Numbered from the stretch's first letter, positions 1 to 12,133 are shown. The stretch: DNA of 62,500 nucleotides from Prorocentrum cordatum (GCA_963575745.1 CAUYUJ010012670.1:1-62500), one strand, 5' to 3'. Translations and numbers: made by a program. The notes: generated from the sequence alone by a model not told the origin.

Positions 1-551
1 GAGCTGCCCGCCCCCTGCCGTCGTCTCCGGTGTGAGGCGTCCTGGACAGAGAGGGGGACGCCTCTGCGGCCAGCGGGCGGGCTGCGTGGCCCTGGAGCGG
101 TGGCCCGCCGCCTCTGGCCGTGGCCCGGGGCCCCCGGGGCGTGGCCCGCGGCACCCCGGGGCCCCTGGCCGGGCCGGGGCCGCCGGTCGTGGCCTCCGTG
201 CCCCCTGGGAGGCAAGCCAGGCAGGGCCCCGGGAAGGAGCCCGGAGGTCCTGGCGCTGCATTTTTTTCACAGCGGGCGTGTTCGCTCCACTTCGGATCCT
301 CATGCCTGCAGGACCCTCACAGATCGATCCGGCTCGAGAAATGACGCGGGAAGATGGGGTCCGGGGTTCCTGGCGTGATTTTCTGCGATGTGGTAATCTT
401 TGTTGCAACGTCGGAGCTCAGGGAAAGGGTCCTTTGAGCGTACTTTTGGACATACTTTTGGGCACGTAGCAACTGGACTCGCCGACGCGGCCGCGCGGCG
501 ACGCCCGCGCCCAGCGTTTCCGAAGGCCCCGGCCAGCGGCCCCAGGTCGTA
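1..551. other. GC-rich DNA, no gene seen
   Basis: No reading frame here has coherent protein character; the open frames are a by-product of high GC and overlap in several frames and both strands. Nothing else is recognisable apart from two short ACTTTTG-containing words near 440-465 that resemble the hairpin element immediately downstream. Confidence 0.5.
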
Positions 552-704
552 GTACTTTTGAGTGCCCCCCCACTCCACTCAAAAGTACAATTGCCCGATC
601 GTGCTTTGGAGGCATGCGCTCCCCAAAAACGATTCGCTAGAGACTTCTCCGAATTACACTTCTGAGGCGATCCCCTCGAAAGTCCCGCGCCGTACTTTTG
701 AGCG
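552..704. repeat. 13-bp inverted repeat plus third direct copy
   Basis: GTACTTTTGAGTG at 552-564 and its exact reverse complement at 576-588 are separated by an 11-nt C-rich spacer, so the DNA can form a 13-bp hairpin. A near-identical direct copy ending GAGCG lies at 692-704 and is again followed by a C run. This looks like the end of a small repeated element, but I see no second end or target duplication. Confidence 0.55.
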
Positions 705-1197
705 CCCCCCTCCCCTCACCCGCGACGGGGGGGGGGCTCGGCAGGGCGGGGGGCCGGGAGGCCAGGGGAACGCGCGCATGCCAGGTGCCGCCGCCCTCCG
801 CCGAGGAAGAGGTGCCGCTCTGTCGCTCGACCCGCTCGCAGGCGAGAGGCCCTTCCTGGAGCGCCTCTCCCACCGGGCCCGCGGCCGCCCAGGGCGCCGC
901 TGCCTCCCTGTGGTGCCCGGCGCCCGAGCTCTCCAGCGGCGACGGGCGCTCCCTCGCCGGGGCCTCCCGGGCGCTCTTCGGGGCCTTCCTCGGAAGGTCC
1001 GCGGCCGCGGGCCAGTGGCCACACCGCGCGGCGGGCGCCCGCTCGTGGAGCGCGGGCCGCTCCAGGGGGGGGGGGGCGGGGGGGCGGCGGGGGGTCGTGC
1101 TCCGAGGGTGTGCCTCTCGAGCGCCGGGGCGCAGGGCCTCCAGGGGCCGGAGGCCGCACAGAGGGGTTCCGAGCAGATGGGGTCTGAGGATCGGGCT

Positions 1198-1326
1198 GCA
1201 TCGCCGATGAATCGCCGACGCATCGGCGATGCATCGGCGACGTCTGCGATGCATCGGCGAGGTAGGTAGGCATGGGGGAAATCGGACTCTGCCTCGGGCC
1301 GCATCGGCAAAGCATCGCCGATGCGG
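1198..1326 (+). repeat. GCATCGGCGA-type minisatellite
   Basis: Degenerate direct and inverted copies of GCATCGGCGATG repeat at about 9-15-bp spacing. The unit is partly palindromic (CATCGGCGATG), so the tract can fold on either strand. Confidence 0.7.
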
Positions 1327-1330
1327 CGCG

Positions 1331-2619
1331 ATCCACCGACCATCTTCTTCGACCCAACTTGGACGGCCTGGAAGAGTAACAAATTCAGGCGACAGGGATT
1401 CGGAGTCACCAGTCGGTCCGTCACCAGACGGTGTGAGATCTCCCGATCTTCTGGCGGCTCGGAAGGATCGCGCAAGAAGTTGCTCATTTTGCTCAGCCCC
1501 TGGAGACATGTTTATCAGCCCCAGAACCATCAGACCTGATGTTTCCACCAACCCCGACCTTGGAACATGTGCGCACCGAGTGAAGAGTGCAAGCAAGTGC
1601 AGCTGTGAGGCAGGCACTGAATGAGGAGCCGAAAAAGTGAAAAAGGAGCGAGACAGGCGGAGAACGGAGGGTGAGGAAGAGAGGGGAGTGAGTGATTTAG
1701 TATCGCCTGGGGTGTTTTTCTGAAAGAGGGTCTCTCCACAATTCTTGTGCTGTCGGCTTCCCTCTGGAGCCGTTGTGGGATATCCCTGGACAGGGTATGG
1801 ACGATTCCGTAGGCGTGGTTGACTTGGGTGGACGTGTGGGGGGCTGCCTTGCGCCTCATGGCCCGATGTGGGGCTGCCTCTCTCGGATCTCGTGTCATCC
1901 GCTTCCGGGTGGGAGCGTCGTCGGCGCTGCCTGGGTGGCGCATTGGAAAGCAGGGGGGGAGATGTGCTCGGTGCGCATAAGGGGGAGAGCTGTGTTGGAG
2001 ACCCTGGGCCATCTTGACAAACTCTGGGGGCCTCGACTGTGCCCTCTGAGGAGGGGTCTACGGAGGAGGCAAGCGTACGACGACGACGACGTCCCGCCCT
2101 ACCCGACAGGGCGGCCCGCCTGTGCGGGAAGCCGAAGATCACGTGCAGCTGCCCGAGCAGCATCGTAGGAGGGAGAGGAAGGCGGAATGAGAGGAGTCTG
2201 GGCGAGAGGCCGGAGCGGCGGGAGGGCGGGAAGAAGCGAGGAGGGGAGCCTCTTCGGGCGTACCGGGCCGCTCCCCGTGGCCTCGTGGGGGCGCCGCGGG
2301 GCCTCCTGAAAGCTGCAGGCTGGGGGGCCCCTGAGGGCCTCCTGGGGGCGCCTGGGGAAGGGGTCGTCGGGGCCTCCGAGGGTGCCTGCTGGGCTGTCCT
2401 GCGCCCTCTTGGGGGCGGCCCGCGGGGGGGAGTCCTCGGCGCCTCTGCAGGGGACTAATTTGGGTCTGGCGCCATCGGAGGCCGCTTGGGAGGCCTCTCT
2501 GGGCCGTTCTGGGCTGTCCTGGAGTCGCTTCGGCTTCTTTTCCGGGGGGGGCCACAGCAATCGTGCCAGAAGAAACGATTCGTGCCGATGCTGCACTCAG
2601 GCAGGCAGGCGAGAGGTAT
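1331..2619. other. No confident gene; degenerate GC minisatellite at 2270-2540
   Basis: Open frames of 130-500 codons occur on both strands but have the arginine/proline/serine-rich composition of out-of-frame GC-rich DNA. From about 2270 to 2540 a degenerate unit around GGGGGCGCC and GGCCTCCTG recurs every 15-30 bp. I see no gene. Confidence 0.45.
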
Positions 2620-3483
2620 CTACAATTCTCGGCGCTGGCCGTCACATGCTGCTGTCTCCAGCAGCTGGCCGACATCCTCGTCATCGGCAACCACTGCTCC
2701 AATTGTTCCTGTATTCTCTCTCCCAAAACTGTTCGCTCGCTGCCCTGCCACTGCAGCATCGTCTACAGAAGGAGTACGGAGAATAGGCTGCAACGCAACA
2801 TTGGGAAGTCGATGCAACATGAGAGGCTCAAACAAGTACAGCAGGCACAATGCAGATGCTCTGAAACCCCAAAAGGCGCCCCATTCCGTAACAAGAGCCA
2901 GAATATCGAAAAACGCACGACTCGGTGCAACGAATACAAACAGCCAGAAGACGAAAGACCGGTGCTGGGTTAAGAACATGCCGCTACCAAGGATGGTATG
3001 GATTGCGAGGATGAGAACCCCCGTCACTCCAGGAAACAACTGCATGAACGGCCACTCCTGATGGCAATGCACACCGATAAACGTGCATGGTGGAAGGCGG
3101 TGCCAGACCATCTGCACGACAACGGTTACAAAAGAGCAAACGCAAAACATGAAACTGCACAATAGACACACGCGGATAGCGGCGCGAGCATCTTTCGACG
3201 CATCGTTGTCTACAGACCACCAAACCCACAAGTTCAACCAAAACGGTACAATGTAAGAGTTGGCGGCGACAACATAAGAGCAGACACGGTTGACACCATC
3301 GCACGTTTCGCCATTCTGCGCCATATGCCACCAAGTGACCAACAGGCAAATCCCTTGATGCAAGACCGGTGCATGCAAATAGGCGTTGGATCTGTCATGT
3401 CCTCTGTTACGAACCAGCAGCACAAGTATCGCAACACATTCAAGTGCGACAAAGCATCCTGTCACTTCAAGACTCCATCACAT
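2620..3483 (-). CDS. Retrocopied multi-span membrane protein with TGA at codon 2
   Basis: The open frame runs from 3465 (GTG) to a TAG at 2620-2622 and encodes about 281 residues with roughly seven hydrophobic segments. Counted from the upstream ATG at 3481-3483 these lie near residues 7-26, 41-58, 67-92, 101-128, 147-172, 178-203 and 207-230. From that ATG the frame reads Met, TGA, Trp-Ser-Leu-Glu-Val. This suits a family starting MCWS that I associate with Pfam DUF5765 (protist and large-virus membrane proteins of unknown function). That assignment is from memory. Conserved-looking features are a Trp-His pair in segment 2 and Cys-Asp-x-x-Asn-Arg after it. The Cys codon of MCWS appears replaced by TGA, so this is either a young pseudogene or, less likely, a selenocysteine codon. 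A spliced-leader relic lies 53 bases upstream, so the copy derives from a mature mRNA. Function unknown. Confidence 0.6.
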
Positions 3484-3521
3484 GAGTTGCCAAAGTGAGG
3501 ATGATCTGCGGTCGAAGGGAT

Positions 3522-3557
3522 CTCGAACAAGAACGGCTTGAGCCAAAATGGCTAGGG
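3522..3557 (-). other. DinoSL spliced-leader relic
   Basis: The reverse complement of 3537-3557 matches the 3' 21 nt of the dinoflagellate spliced leader at 20 positions; the single mismatch is next to the TAGCC block. The 15 nt immediately downstream (3522-3536) match the truncated leader (CCATTTTGGCTCAAG) at 10 of 15, so a decayed second leader is possible. It lies on the same strand as, and 53 nt before, the ATG of the membrane-protein gene. A DNA-encoded leader next to an intronless gene is the known signature of recycled mRNA in dinoflagellates. Confidence 0.88.
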
Positions 3558-3589
3558 GGTATCTTCGGCCTTTCTGGGGGCCCTCTTGG

Positions 3590-3995
3590 GCCGTCTTGGG
3601 GCCACGTTGGAGGCAGCGCACAAGCCTGCGCGGAGCGAAGTGTGTGAGAGTGTGAGGGCCAGGCAGGCGTTGCCAGCCTGCCGAATGTCCGCCGAAAGGC
3701 CCAGGCTGCATACCGACCTGCACAGCAAGAGCGCAGGCCACCGCGTGCAGGACTGCGAGAGCCGTGCCCGCAAAGCGGCAGGGTGGCTGTCCTGGCCGAT
3801 GAACGGTCGTCGCCTGGCACGAAAGAGAGGACTCCCCGGCCTGCAGGGTGCCCGCCAGTCATCCAGCGGCGGCACCAAGCCTGCCCCCGCCCAGAGGCCA
3901 ACAGAAGGCCAGGCCACCGGCCTGCAGTGTGCCAGGCGGTTGCCCAGCGGCGACACGCAAGCCTGCGCGAGGCGGAGCGTCTGAGAGTGTGAGGG
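3590..3995 (+). repeat. Dispersed GC-rich repeat, copy 1
   Basis: Shares several blocks with 5300-5580: a GGCTGTCCTGGCCGATGAACGG-like stretch, a CACCTGGC/GAAAG stretch, a TCCAGC-GCAC block and repeated CCGACCTGCACAGC words. Within this copy the segment around GAGAGTGTGAGGGCCAGGCA also occurs twice (near 3640 and 3985). No protein reading is convincing. Confidence 0.5.
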
Positions 3996-4137
3996 CCAGG
4001 CAGACCTGGGAGCCGCGGCCCCTGACCCAGGCCGGAGTAGAGGTGAGCACAACCGGTGTGGCATTGCGGCATTGCCGCTCCTGGCCGCTTTCGCGGAGCC
4101 ATGGGCGGCGGAAGCACGATAGACCCAGACACCATCC

Positions 4138-5153
4138 TACCAGGGGGAGGGGCAAGGGAGGAGGAGGAAGGACGAGAAGGAGGAGGGGGAGGAGAAGGAG
4201 GAGGAGGAGGAGGAGGAGGAGGGAGTGGAAAAACTGGGCAGCTGTAAAATGAAGACTGCTCCGACGATGGGCTGAGAAAGCCTGGGCAGCGCGTATCACA
4301 GCGACACGCGCGCGAGCGCGTAAACCCCAGCGCTCTAGGGAGGTGGGGAAGGAGGAGGAGGAGAAGGAGGCAGAGGACAAGGAGGAGGAGGAGGAAGGGG
4401 AAAAGAGCGAAGCTGTAAAAAGAAGAATGCCCTGATGATGGGCTGGGATCCCCTGGGCAGCGCGCACAGAGCCAAGCGGGCGAGCGCATGAACCCTAGCA
4501 CTCGCAGGAGGAGGAGGAGGAGAAGGAGGAGGAGGAGAAGGAGGAGGATGGAGGAGGAGGAGGAGGATGAGGAGGAGGTAGGAGGAGCGAGGAGGAGAGG
4601 GGAGGAGGGGAGGAGGAGGGAGAGGAGAGAGGATGAGGAGGAGGAGGAGCAGGAGGAGGAGAGGAGGAGGAGGATCGAGGAGCGAGGGAGGAGGAGCGAG
4701 GAGGAGGAGGAGGAGGAGAAGAGCGAGGAGGAGAGGAGGAGGAGGTGGAGGAGGAGGAGGGAGGAGCAGCAGGAGGAGGCAGAAGAAGGAGGAGGAGGAG
4801 GAGGAGAAGGAGGAGGAGGGAGCGAGACGAGGAGGAGGGGATGAGGAAGAGGCGGAGGAGGAGGAGGAGGAGCGAGGAGGAGGCGGAGAGGAGGAGGAGG
4901 AAGGAGGGGGAGGAGAGACGGGGGAGGAGGAGGTGCGAGCTGGAGGAGGGGAAGGAGGAGGAGGTGGAGGAGGAGCGAAGGAGGAGGAGGAGGAGGAGGA
5001 TGAGGAGGGGTATGAGGAGGAGGAGGAGGAGGAGGAGAGGAGGAGGAGGAGGAGCGAGGAGAGGAGGAGCGGAGGAGGAAGAGGAGGGGGCGAGGAGGAG
5101 GAGGAGTATGGAGGAGGAGGAGGGGAGGAGGAGGAGGAGGAGGAGGAGGAGGA
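4138..5153 (+). repeat. 1-kb polypurine GAG/GGA block with embedded 93-bp direct repeat
   Basis: Almost pure purine on the plus strand, mostly GAG, GGA and GAA triplets. Two related unique islands interrupt it, at 4241-4333 and 4412-4503. Both start GCTGTAAAA, share GATGGGCTG and CCTGGGCAGCGCG, and end in an AACCC-AGC block. Long Glu/Arg or Ser/Pro open frames across it are artefacts of the repeat. Such tracts can adopt triplex (H-DNA) structure. Confidence 0.9.
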
Positions 5154-5299
5154 GAGGCAACTCACGGCAGCACCAATTCCGGGTGCTCAGAACACGCCCC
5201 GGAGAAGAAGGGAGTGCAGCAAGAAGGCAGGCAAGCAAGCAACCAAGCAGCTGGAACGGGGGGCACGGCCCCAGGGTGTGAGCCACCGGGCCCCGCTGT

Positions 5300-5580
5300 T
5301 AGGCGCGCCGCACACCGACCTGCCAGCCTGCCGAGTGCCGCACACCGAAAGGTGCAGGCAGCACACCGACCTGCACGGCGCGACGAGTGCGCAGGACGCC
5401 GTGCAGACTTGCTAGAGCCGAGTGAGCACAGCAGCGGGTTGGCTGGCGTGGCCAATGAACGGCCGTCACCTGGCGGAAAGTAGAGACGGGAGGCCGAGCG
5501 GACGCGAAGGGGGCCCCAGCCTGAAAGGTGCCAGCTGGTCGTCCAGCAGAGACACTAGGCCTGCACACGGCAGACTGGGA
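5300..5580 (+). repeat. Dispersed GC-rich repeat, copy 2
   Basis: Homologous to 3590-3995 on the same strand, and likewise next to the polypurine block but on its other side. This suggests the polypurine tract expanded inside a larger duplicated unit. Confidence 0.5.
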
Positions 5581-5710
5581 CGACACTCCGAGACAGGAGG
5601 GGAAGAGGACGAGGAGGAGAAGGAGGAGGAGGAGGTGCGGCCGAAGGCCGCTGCAACCGTCCCACCAACAAACGAGTTGAGCAGCGCCCCCGCTCGACCC
5701 ATCGTGCGCT

Positions 5711-6119
5711 AGTCACGCGGAAGGTGCAAGGGCGGAGACGGGTAGCCCCTAACTAAAGCGACCAGGCGAAGGAGACCGACGCGACGTCGCAGAGCGGGCC
5801 ATCCCGCCGGAGCCCCAGGGACCGCAGCGAGCCCGGCCGCGCGCAAGCAAGGCCGAACTGCCCCGAGGCGGGCGACCCCAGAGAGCAGACCGCTGGGGAC
5901 TGGGACGAACCCAGAGCCGGAGGCAGGGGAGAAGAAAGGAGACACGGGGGGGAAACAGGGGGTGGGAGAGGTACCGAGAAGCAAGTTATGACCTGTATAC
6001 ACCTTATAACTACAAGCAATGTCAGCCAGCGCAGCCTCCAAATCGATCAGAAGACTAACATGAAGTGGACTGGAATGGACTGAAGAAGACTGGACTGAAC
6101 TAGACTAAACTGGACTGGG
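5711..6119. other. No gene seen; short ACTGGACT repeat at 6063-6118
   Basis: Unique GC-rich DNA without a coherent reading frame. The last 55 bases hold about six degenerate copies of a 10-bp word built on GGACTGAACT. Confidence 0.5.
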
Positions 6120-6152
6120 GTGGACTCTACTCCAGCCTGTTCTACTCCATTA

Positions 6153-6935
6153 TACCAGCTGCTTTGGCTCAGGTCGGGATCGCTGGGCGCCCTGCGCCCC
6201 CGCGGCCGACCGATGCTGGCGGCGGTTGATGCGTGCCGTGGGGCCCTCGAGGTCGCCCGCGGCGCCCTCCTGGCGGCACACGCTGCCAGCGGGCTTGCAG
6301 TGGAGGAGTCCTGCGACGGGGCCCACCACCTGCGAGCGGCTGAGGGCTTGCTGCGAGTGGCGATCGCCGACCTCCAGCAAGCCCCGCCGCCCGATGCAAG
6401 GTGATGATGCTGCACGCGGTGGCGCTGCCGATGCACCCGTGGCTGGCCAGCCGCCGCCAGGCGCCCCTCGCGCCTCGGCGGCAGCGCCGCCACGGTCGCC
6501 GTCGGCATGCCAGAGCCGCCGCAGCCGCGACCACTGAGCAGCCTCGAGGACTGCGGACTGCAGCAGCCTCGAGGACGACAACGCCGACGCGGGGACGTCT
6601 GGCGCGGCGCCCTCGGCGGCTGCGGCGGACCCTAGCAAGGACAAGGACAGGGACAAGGGGACCCCCCCCCCCTCGAGCTGGGCTAGCTCCACGACGAGGT
6701 AGCCGACGAGCTGCCCAAGGTGGTGCACGCGGGCTCCGAGGGGGCCGCCTGGCGCGAGCTCGAGGTGGAGCTGGCCAAGCTCGGGCCCAGCGCCGCCTCC
6801 CACCCCGCCCTGCAGCAGGCCCGTGGCACGCGCAGGGCGGCTGCGGCGGAGGCGAGCTCGGCGGCAAGGCGGGCTGCGGCACCTCCCTTGCGCCTCGAGA
6901 AGAGCCCCAGGAGCAGCGGGGACCTCTCAGCGTGA
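6153..6935 (+). pseudogene. Possible decayed gene, helix-rich protein
   Basis: One plus-strand frame (6174-6935) carries two protein-like blocks. At 6205-6404 it reads an Ala/Leu-rich helix with regular hydrophobic spacing (around GALEVARGALLAAHAASG). At 6687-6935 it reads acidic-hydrophobic helix (around LHDEVADELPKVV and ELEVELAKLG) ending at a stop at 6933. The blocks are in the same frame and are broken by TGA TGA at 6402-6407 and TAG at 6633 and 6684; the last TAG sits where Gln would fit. A weak spliced-leader-like word (13 of 21) precedes it at 6153-6173. The opposite strand is also open for 217 codons but looks less protein-like. Family not recognised. Confidence 0.3.
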
Positions 6936-6943
6936 GCCAGCTC

Positions 6944-6976
6944 GCTCTCTCTCTCTCTCTCGCTCGCTCTCTGTCT
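6944..6976 (+). repeat. (CT)n tract
   Basis: Short pyrimidine dinucleotide run just after the possible pseudogene. Confidence 0.9.
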
Positions 6977-6999
6977 GCGTGACCGTTTTTTTCTCTCCC

Positions 7000-7173
7000 G
7001 GGTAACGGTCGTTACCCAGGGGGGTCTCAGGCGGGAGGGTAACGGAAACGGCGGCCACGACGTGCACCCGCCAGGGTGCGTCCGCGCCACCAGCGCATGA
7101 ATCGCACGTAGGCCGCCCCCCCCCAATACGATCGTTAGCGTTACCTGGGGGGGCCCGGTAACGAGCGTTACCC
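7000..7173. mobile_element. Small element with palindromic GGGTAACG termini
   Basis: The left end (7000-7017) and right end (7156-7173) each contain a palindrome, GGGTAACG followed by 2 nt and CGTTACCC (one outer base differs on the right). The ends are also inverted relative to each other over about 18 bp. A run of G follows the left end and precedes the right end. The roughly 174-bp interior has no reading frame. It resembles a non-autonomous inverted-repeat element, but I see no clear target-site duplication and only one copy. Confidence 0.4.
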
Positions 7174-7485
7174 TAGGTAGGAGGAGAAAAAGCTCACTGC
7201 CTCGGCCCGCGCTCGCCCACCTCGCCCCTGGCACAGGCCACGGGCTTGAGTGCGGAAGGCTCGTCGGCGATTTGGCCACGGGCAAGGACTGCCCCCCCCC
7301 CCCCCCCCCGTGGCCAAAAGCACAGCCGGCGGCGGGATGGGCCGAAGGCCGCCGCTAGACGCAAAACCTTCCAAAAAGCTCCGAAGCCCCTGCTGCGCGG
7401 AACGGCCTCCAGGCGTGCTCCCCCCAGCTCACAGCACCCAGGATCAAACAGGCAGCCGTCCACCAGAGCCCCACAACCATCCGAG

Positions 7486-9240
<1,755 letters not shown>

Positions 9241-9241
9241 G

Positions 9242-9290
9242 GAAGGACGACGACCACGACGAAAAAAACTACGACGACGGCAACGACGAT

Positions 9291-9334
<44 letters not shown>

Positions 9335-9368
9335 ACGACGACAACGACGACGATGACGACGATGACGA

Positions 9369-9400
<32 letters not shown>

Positions 9401-9418
9401 AAGACGACGACGACGGCG

Positions 9419-9468
<50 letters not shown>

Positions 9469-9480
9469 CGCCCCAGCCAC
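9242..9480 (+). repeat. (GAC)n tract with GAT interruptions
   Basis: Trinucleotide repeat, mainly GAC/ACG with scattered GAT, about 235 bp. Asp-, Thr- and Val-rich open frames here are artefacts. Confidence 0.95.
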
Positions 9481-9595
9481 TGGGCGATTGATTTCGATTA
9501 CGTGCCGTGTGGTGCGTGGCGCGCGCGCGGGCGAGGCCATGCTGCGGGAGGGCGAGAGAGATCTTGCCCTCGTCGGACGCAGGGCAGGAGCAGGC

Positions 9596-9792
9596 GTCGT
9601 CGTCGTCGTCCTCGTCGTGGTCGTCGTCGTCGGGATGAGGTCAAGATCGTGGACGAGGACGAGGACCAGGAGCGACAGCAGGAGGGGGAGGAGGAAAAGG
9701 ACAAGGAAGAGGAGGGGAAGGAGGAGGGGGATGAGGAGGGGGAGGTGGAGGAGGAGGAGGAGGAGGAGGAGGAGGAGGAGGAGGAGGAGGGG
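9596..9792 (+). repeat. (CGT)n then polypurine GAG tract
   Basis: A short GTC/CGT run at 9596-9637 is followed by purine-rich GAC/GAG/AGG sequence ending in a pure GAG run at 9745-9792. Confidence 0.9.
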
Positions 9793-9829
9793 TGGTTCAC
9801 GTCAGATTGCCTCACCCCAGTGTGCGCGC

Positions 9830-10045
9830 GCCAAGGCCCTCCGGGGTTGTCCCAGCGTTGCCCTGTAGTTATCAAGCGGTTGCCCCGGGTTGTCCCAGCG
9901 GCTGTCGCGACGGTTGGCCCGATGGTTGTCCTGTGTTTGTCCTGGGGCTGCCCCGCGGTTGTCACCAGGTGGACCCGTCTGGCGACACGAATAGACAGCG
10001 ACAACGATAGATAGACTGCGATAGAGCTAGACAGATAGACTGCGA
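9830..10045 (+). repeat. Degenerate GGTTGTCC minisatellite and GATAGACTGCG repeats
   Basis: About ten degenerate copies of a GGTTGTCCCAGCGGTTG-like word with 18-22-bp spacing, then three AGATAGACTGCGA-like copies up to 10045. Confidence 0.65.
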
Positions 10046-11470
10046 ATCCCGGAGCAGTGCGACAGGAGACAACGGCGGCTCAAAGTCGGTACAGAAATCC
10101 CACCCGGGGTCCAGGCGTGCCACCAGTCTTCCAGGCTGCGCCCAGCCGCGGCGACGAGGGGGCCCCCCGAAGACCTATACTGCCGTTGCCTCGACGCGCC
10201 CCCGATCCGGACGCCCATCGCAAACCGAAAGCGTGGCCCCAGCGGCACTCCCGGAGCCCACCCCCGGGACCGGCCTCCCGTCGCTGCCGCCCGCTTCGTC
10301 GCCGGGGGAGCCGCCCGACGAAGGGCCAACCCAGAAGCCCCCCCCCCCGCTGCGGCGAGAGAGCATCGCCGTGACTCTCCACGCGGAGCCCCGGGAGGCG
10401 AGGCACCGCACCGATCGGGCTGGACGAACCCAGGCCTCCAACAGGTGGCAAGAATCCGGACGAGGCCTTGTCGTCGCCGCTCTCGGCCGTCGGGGCCCTG
10501 GCCAGGCCCCGGGAGCGTCGACAATAACGACTCGGGAGGCCGGCCCCCGGGGGAGGGGGGGGGAGCGGACACATTTCGAGGCAGAGCGGTAGGGTGGCAG
10601 GACGGACCTTGTCACGCCGCTGGCCCCGGTGACCCTGGGGGCCCCGTAGGGAGAAGAAAAAAAAGACATCGGATCTCTGGCAGAGGGGGGTCGTAACACG
10701 GGGGGGGGGGGCGAATCGGCTCGTGGGTGATCTGCCCAGCGCCTCCCGGCGCCGGGAGGCGCCAGCGCATCGAGGAGAAGCGCCCTGCGGCGGGGCCGAA
10801 CACCGCCTGCCCGCGGCAGATGTATAACCGCCGCTGTTCTCGTCCCCCCCCCCCCCTCCCCTCTCTCGTCCGGCGCAAGCGAACAGGACCTGGCCACGCA
10901 GAGAGGCCCCACGCCAGCAGCGCCCCCTGGGTCTGTGGGAGGGCCACGCGGGGGGGCCGCGAGACTCGGGCCGCTCGGGCCAAGGCCACCGCGGGCCTGG
11001 GCAAGTGCGCGGCATCCGGCACAGCAAAGAGGGAGACAAGGGGAGGGGTGGGGGGAAATGGGAGGAGGGAGGGGAGGGGAAGAAGCGAGAGGAGGGAGAG
11101 GGAAGGGGAGCAGGAAAAACAGGGGAGGAAGGAGGGAGGGGGAAGGAGGGGGGGATGGGGAGGGGAGGAGGAAAGCACAGGAGGTGAGGGGGAGAGGGGA
11201 AGCTACAGGCGGGAAGAGGCAGATTCAGCACTCCATCTCAGCATTTTTCAGATAATCTTGAGACTATTTTTTCGCGGTGGACATGTTTACGTCCTCTCGG
11301 GATCGAGGTTGCGAACGACCCCCTCCTCCCAAACAAAAAAAACAATATCCCACGAGATACCATGTTTCACAGCACCCAAAGGAAGAACATACGGTTGCAT
11401 AGATTCGACAGAGCGGATGAAGTAGAATTATAGCCCTGCCCAGTCCAACTGGGCCGAACTGGGCGGAACA
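10046..11470. other. No gene seen; G-rich purine stretch at 11035-11200
   Basis: GC-rich unique DNA open in many frames on both strands, without coherent protein character. A GGGAGGAGG-type purine stretch lies at 11035-11200 and an AT-richer unique segment at 11230-11430. Confidence 0.45.
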
Positions 11471-11549
11471 ATAGTGACCTGGCTGACAGGCCGAGCTAGA
11501 CTAAGCACAAGCGGAAAAAGGGGAAAAGGAGAAGGAGCACAGCTGAGAA

Positions 11550-12133
11550 GGACGTGGGGGAGGAGGCGGAGGAGCAGGAGGAGGAGAAGCAAGGTGGAGG
11601 AAGGAGAAGGAAGGCAGAGGAAGGAGGAGGAAGGAGGAGGCATAGCCAGGAGGACAAGACATGTAGGGAGGACGACAACAAAAATTAAGACACGGGACGA
11701 GGATGAAGAGGAGCGCGAAGGAGTGAGGAGCGAGGAGGACCAAGAGGAGGAAGAGGAATAAACGCGAAGACGCGGAGGACAAGGACAAGGCGCTTGGGGA
11801 GACGGGTCAGGTCCAAGCACAGGCTCGGGAGCTCTTGAGGCCTCCCTGCGGTATCACGCGGAGAGAAGGAGGAACAACGGTGAGGAGAGAAAGTGTTGAG
11901 GAGTGAAGGGTGGAGGGCGTAAGCCCTGCGGACAGCTCCTTGTGCACAACGCATGTGGCCGCCCGGTACCATCAGGCGCGAGAAAATGATGAATGCTAGA
12001 CGCGACACGCTCTTTTTTCCGACCCATGCGCTTGCGGAGGGCAGAGGTAGCGGCAGGGACGGCGGCTGAGACTGCATCAAGGACGACATCAGTGAACGTT
12101 TTCTGTCGACGCCGATATTTCCCCAATAACGTT
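11550..12133. other. Purine-rich tract (11550-11765), then unique DNA without a gene
   Basis: AGGAGGAAG-type imperfect purine tract followed by about 370 bp of unique sequence. The only coding DNA nearby is the minus-strand relic that starts at 12134. Confidence 0.5.

Noticed and set aside
4335-5415. Ser/Pro-rich and Glu/Arg-rich frames over the polypurine block
   Set aside because: Direct consequence of GAG/GGA triplets.
6150-6803. 217-codon minus-strand frame opposite the possible pseudogene
   Set aside because: Open because of high GC; its composition (Gly/Ala/Ser/Arg) lacks the regular hydrophobic pattern of the plus-strand frame.
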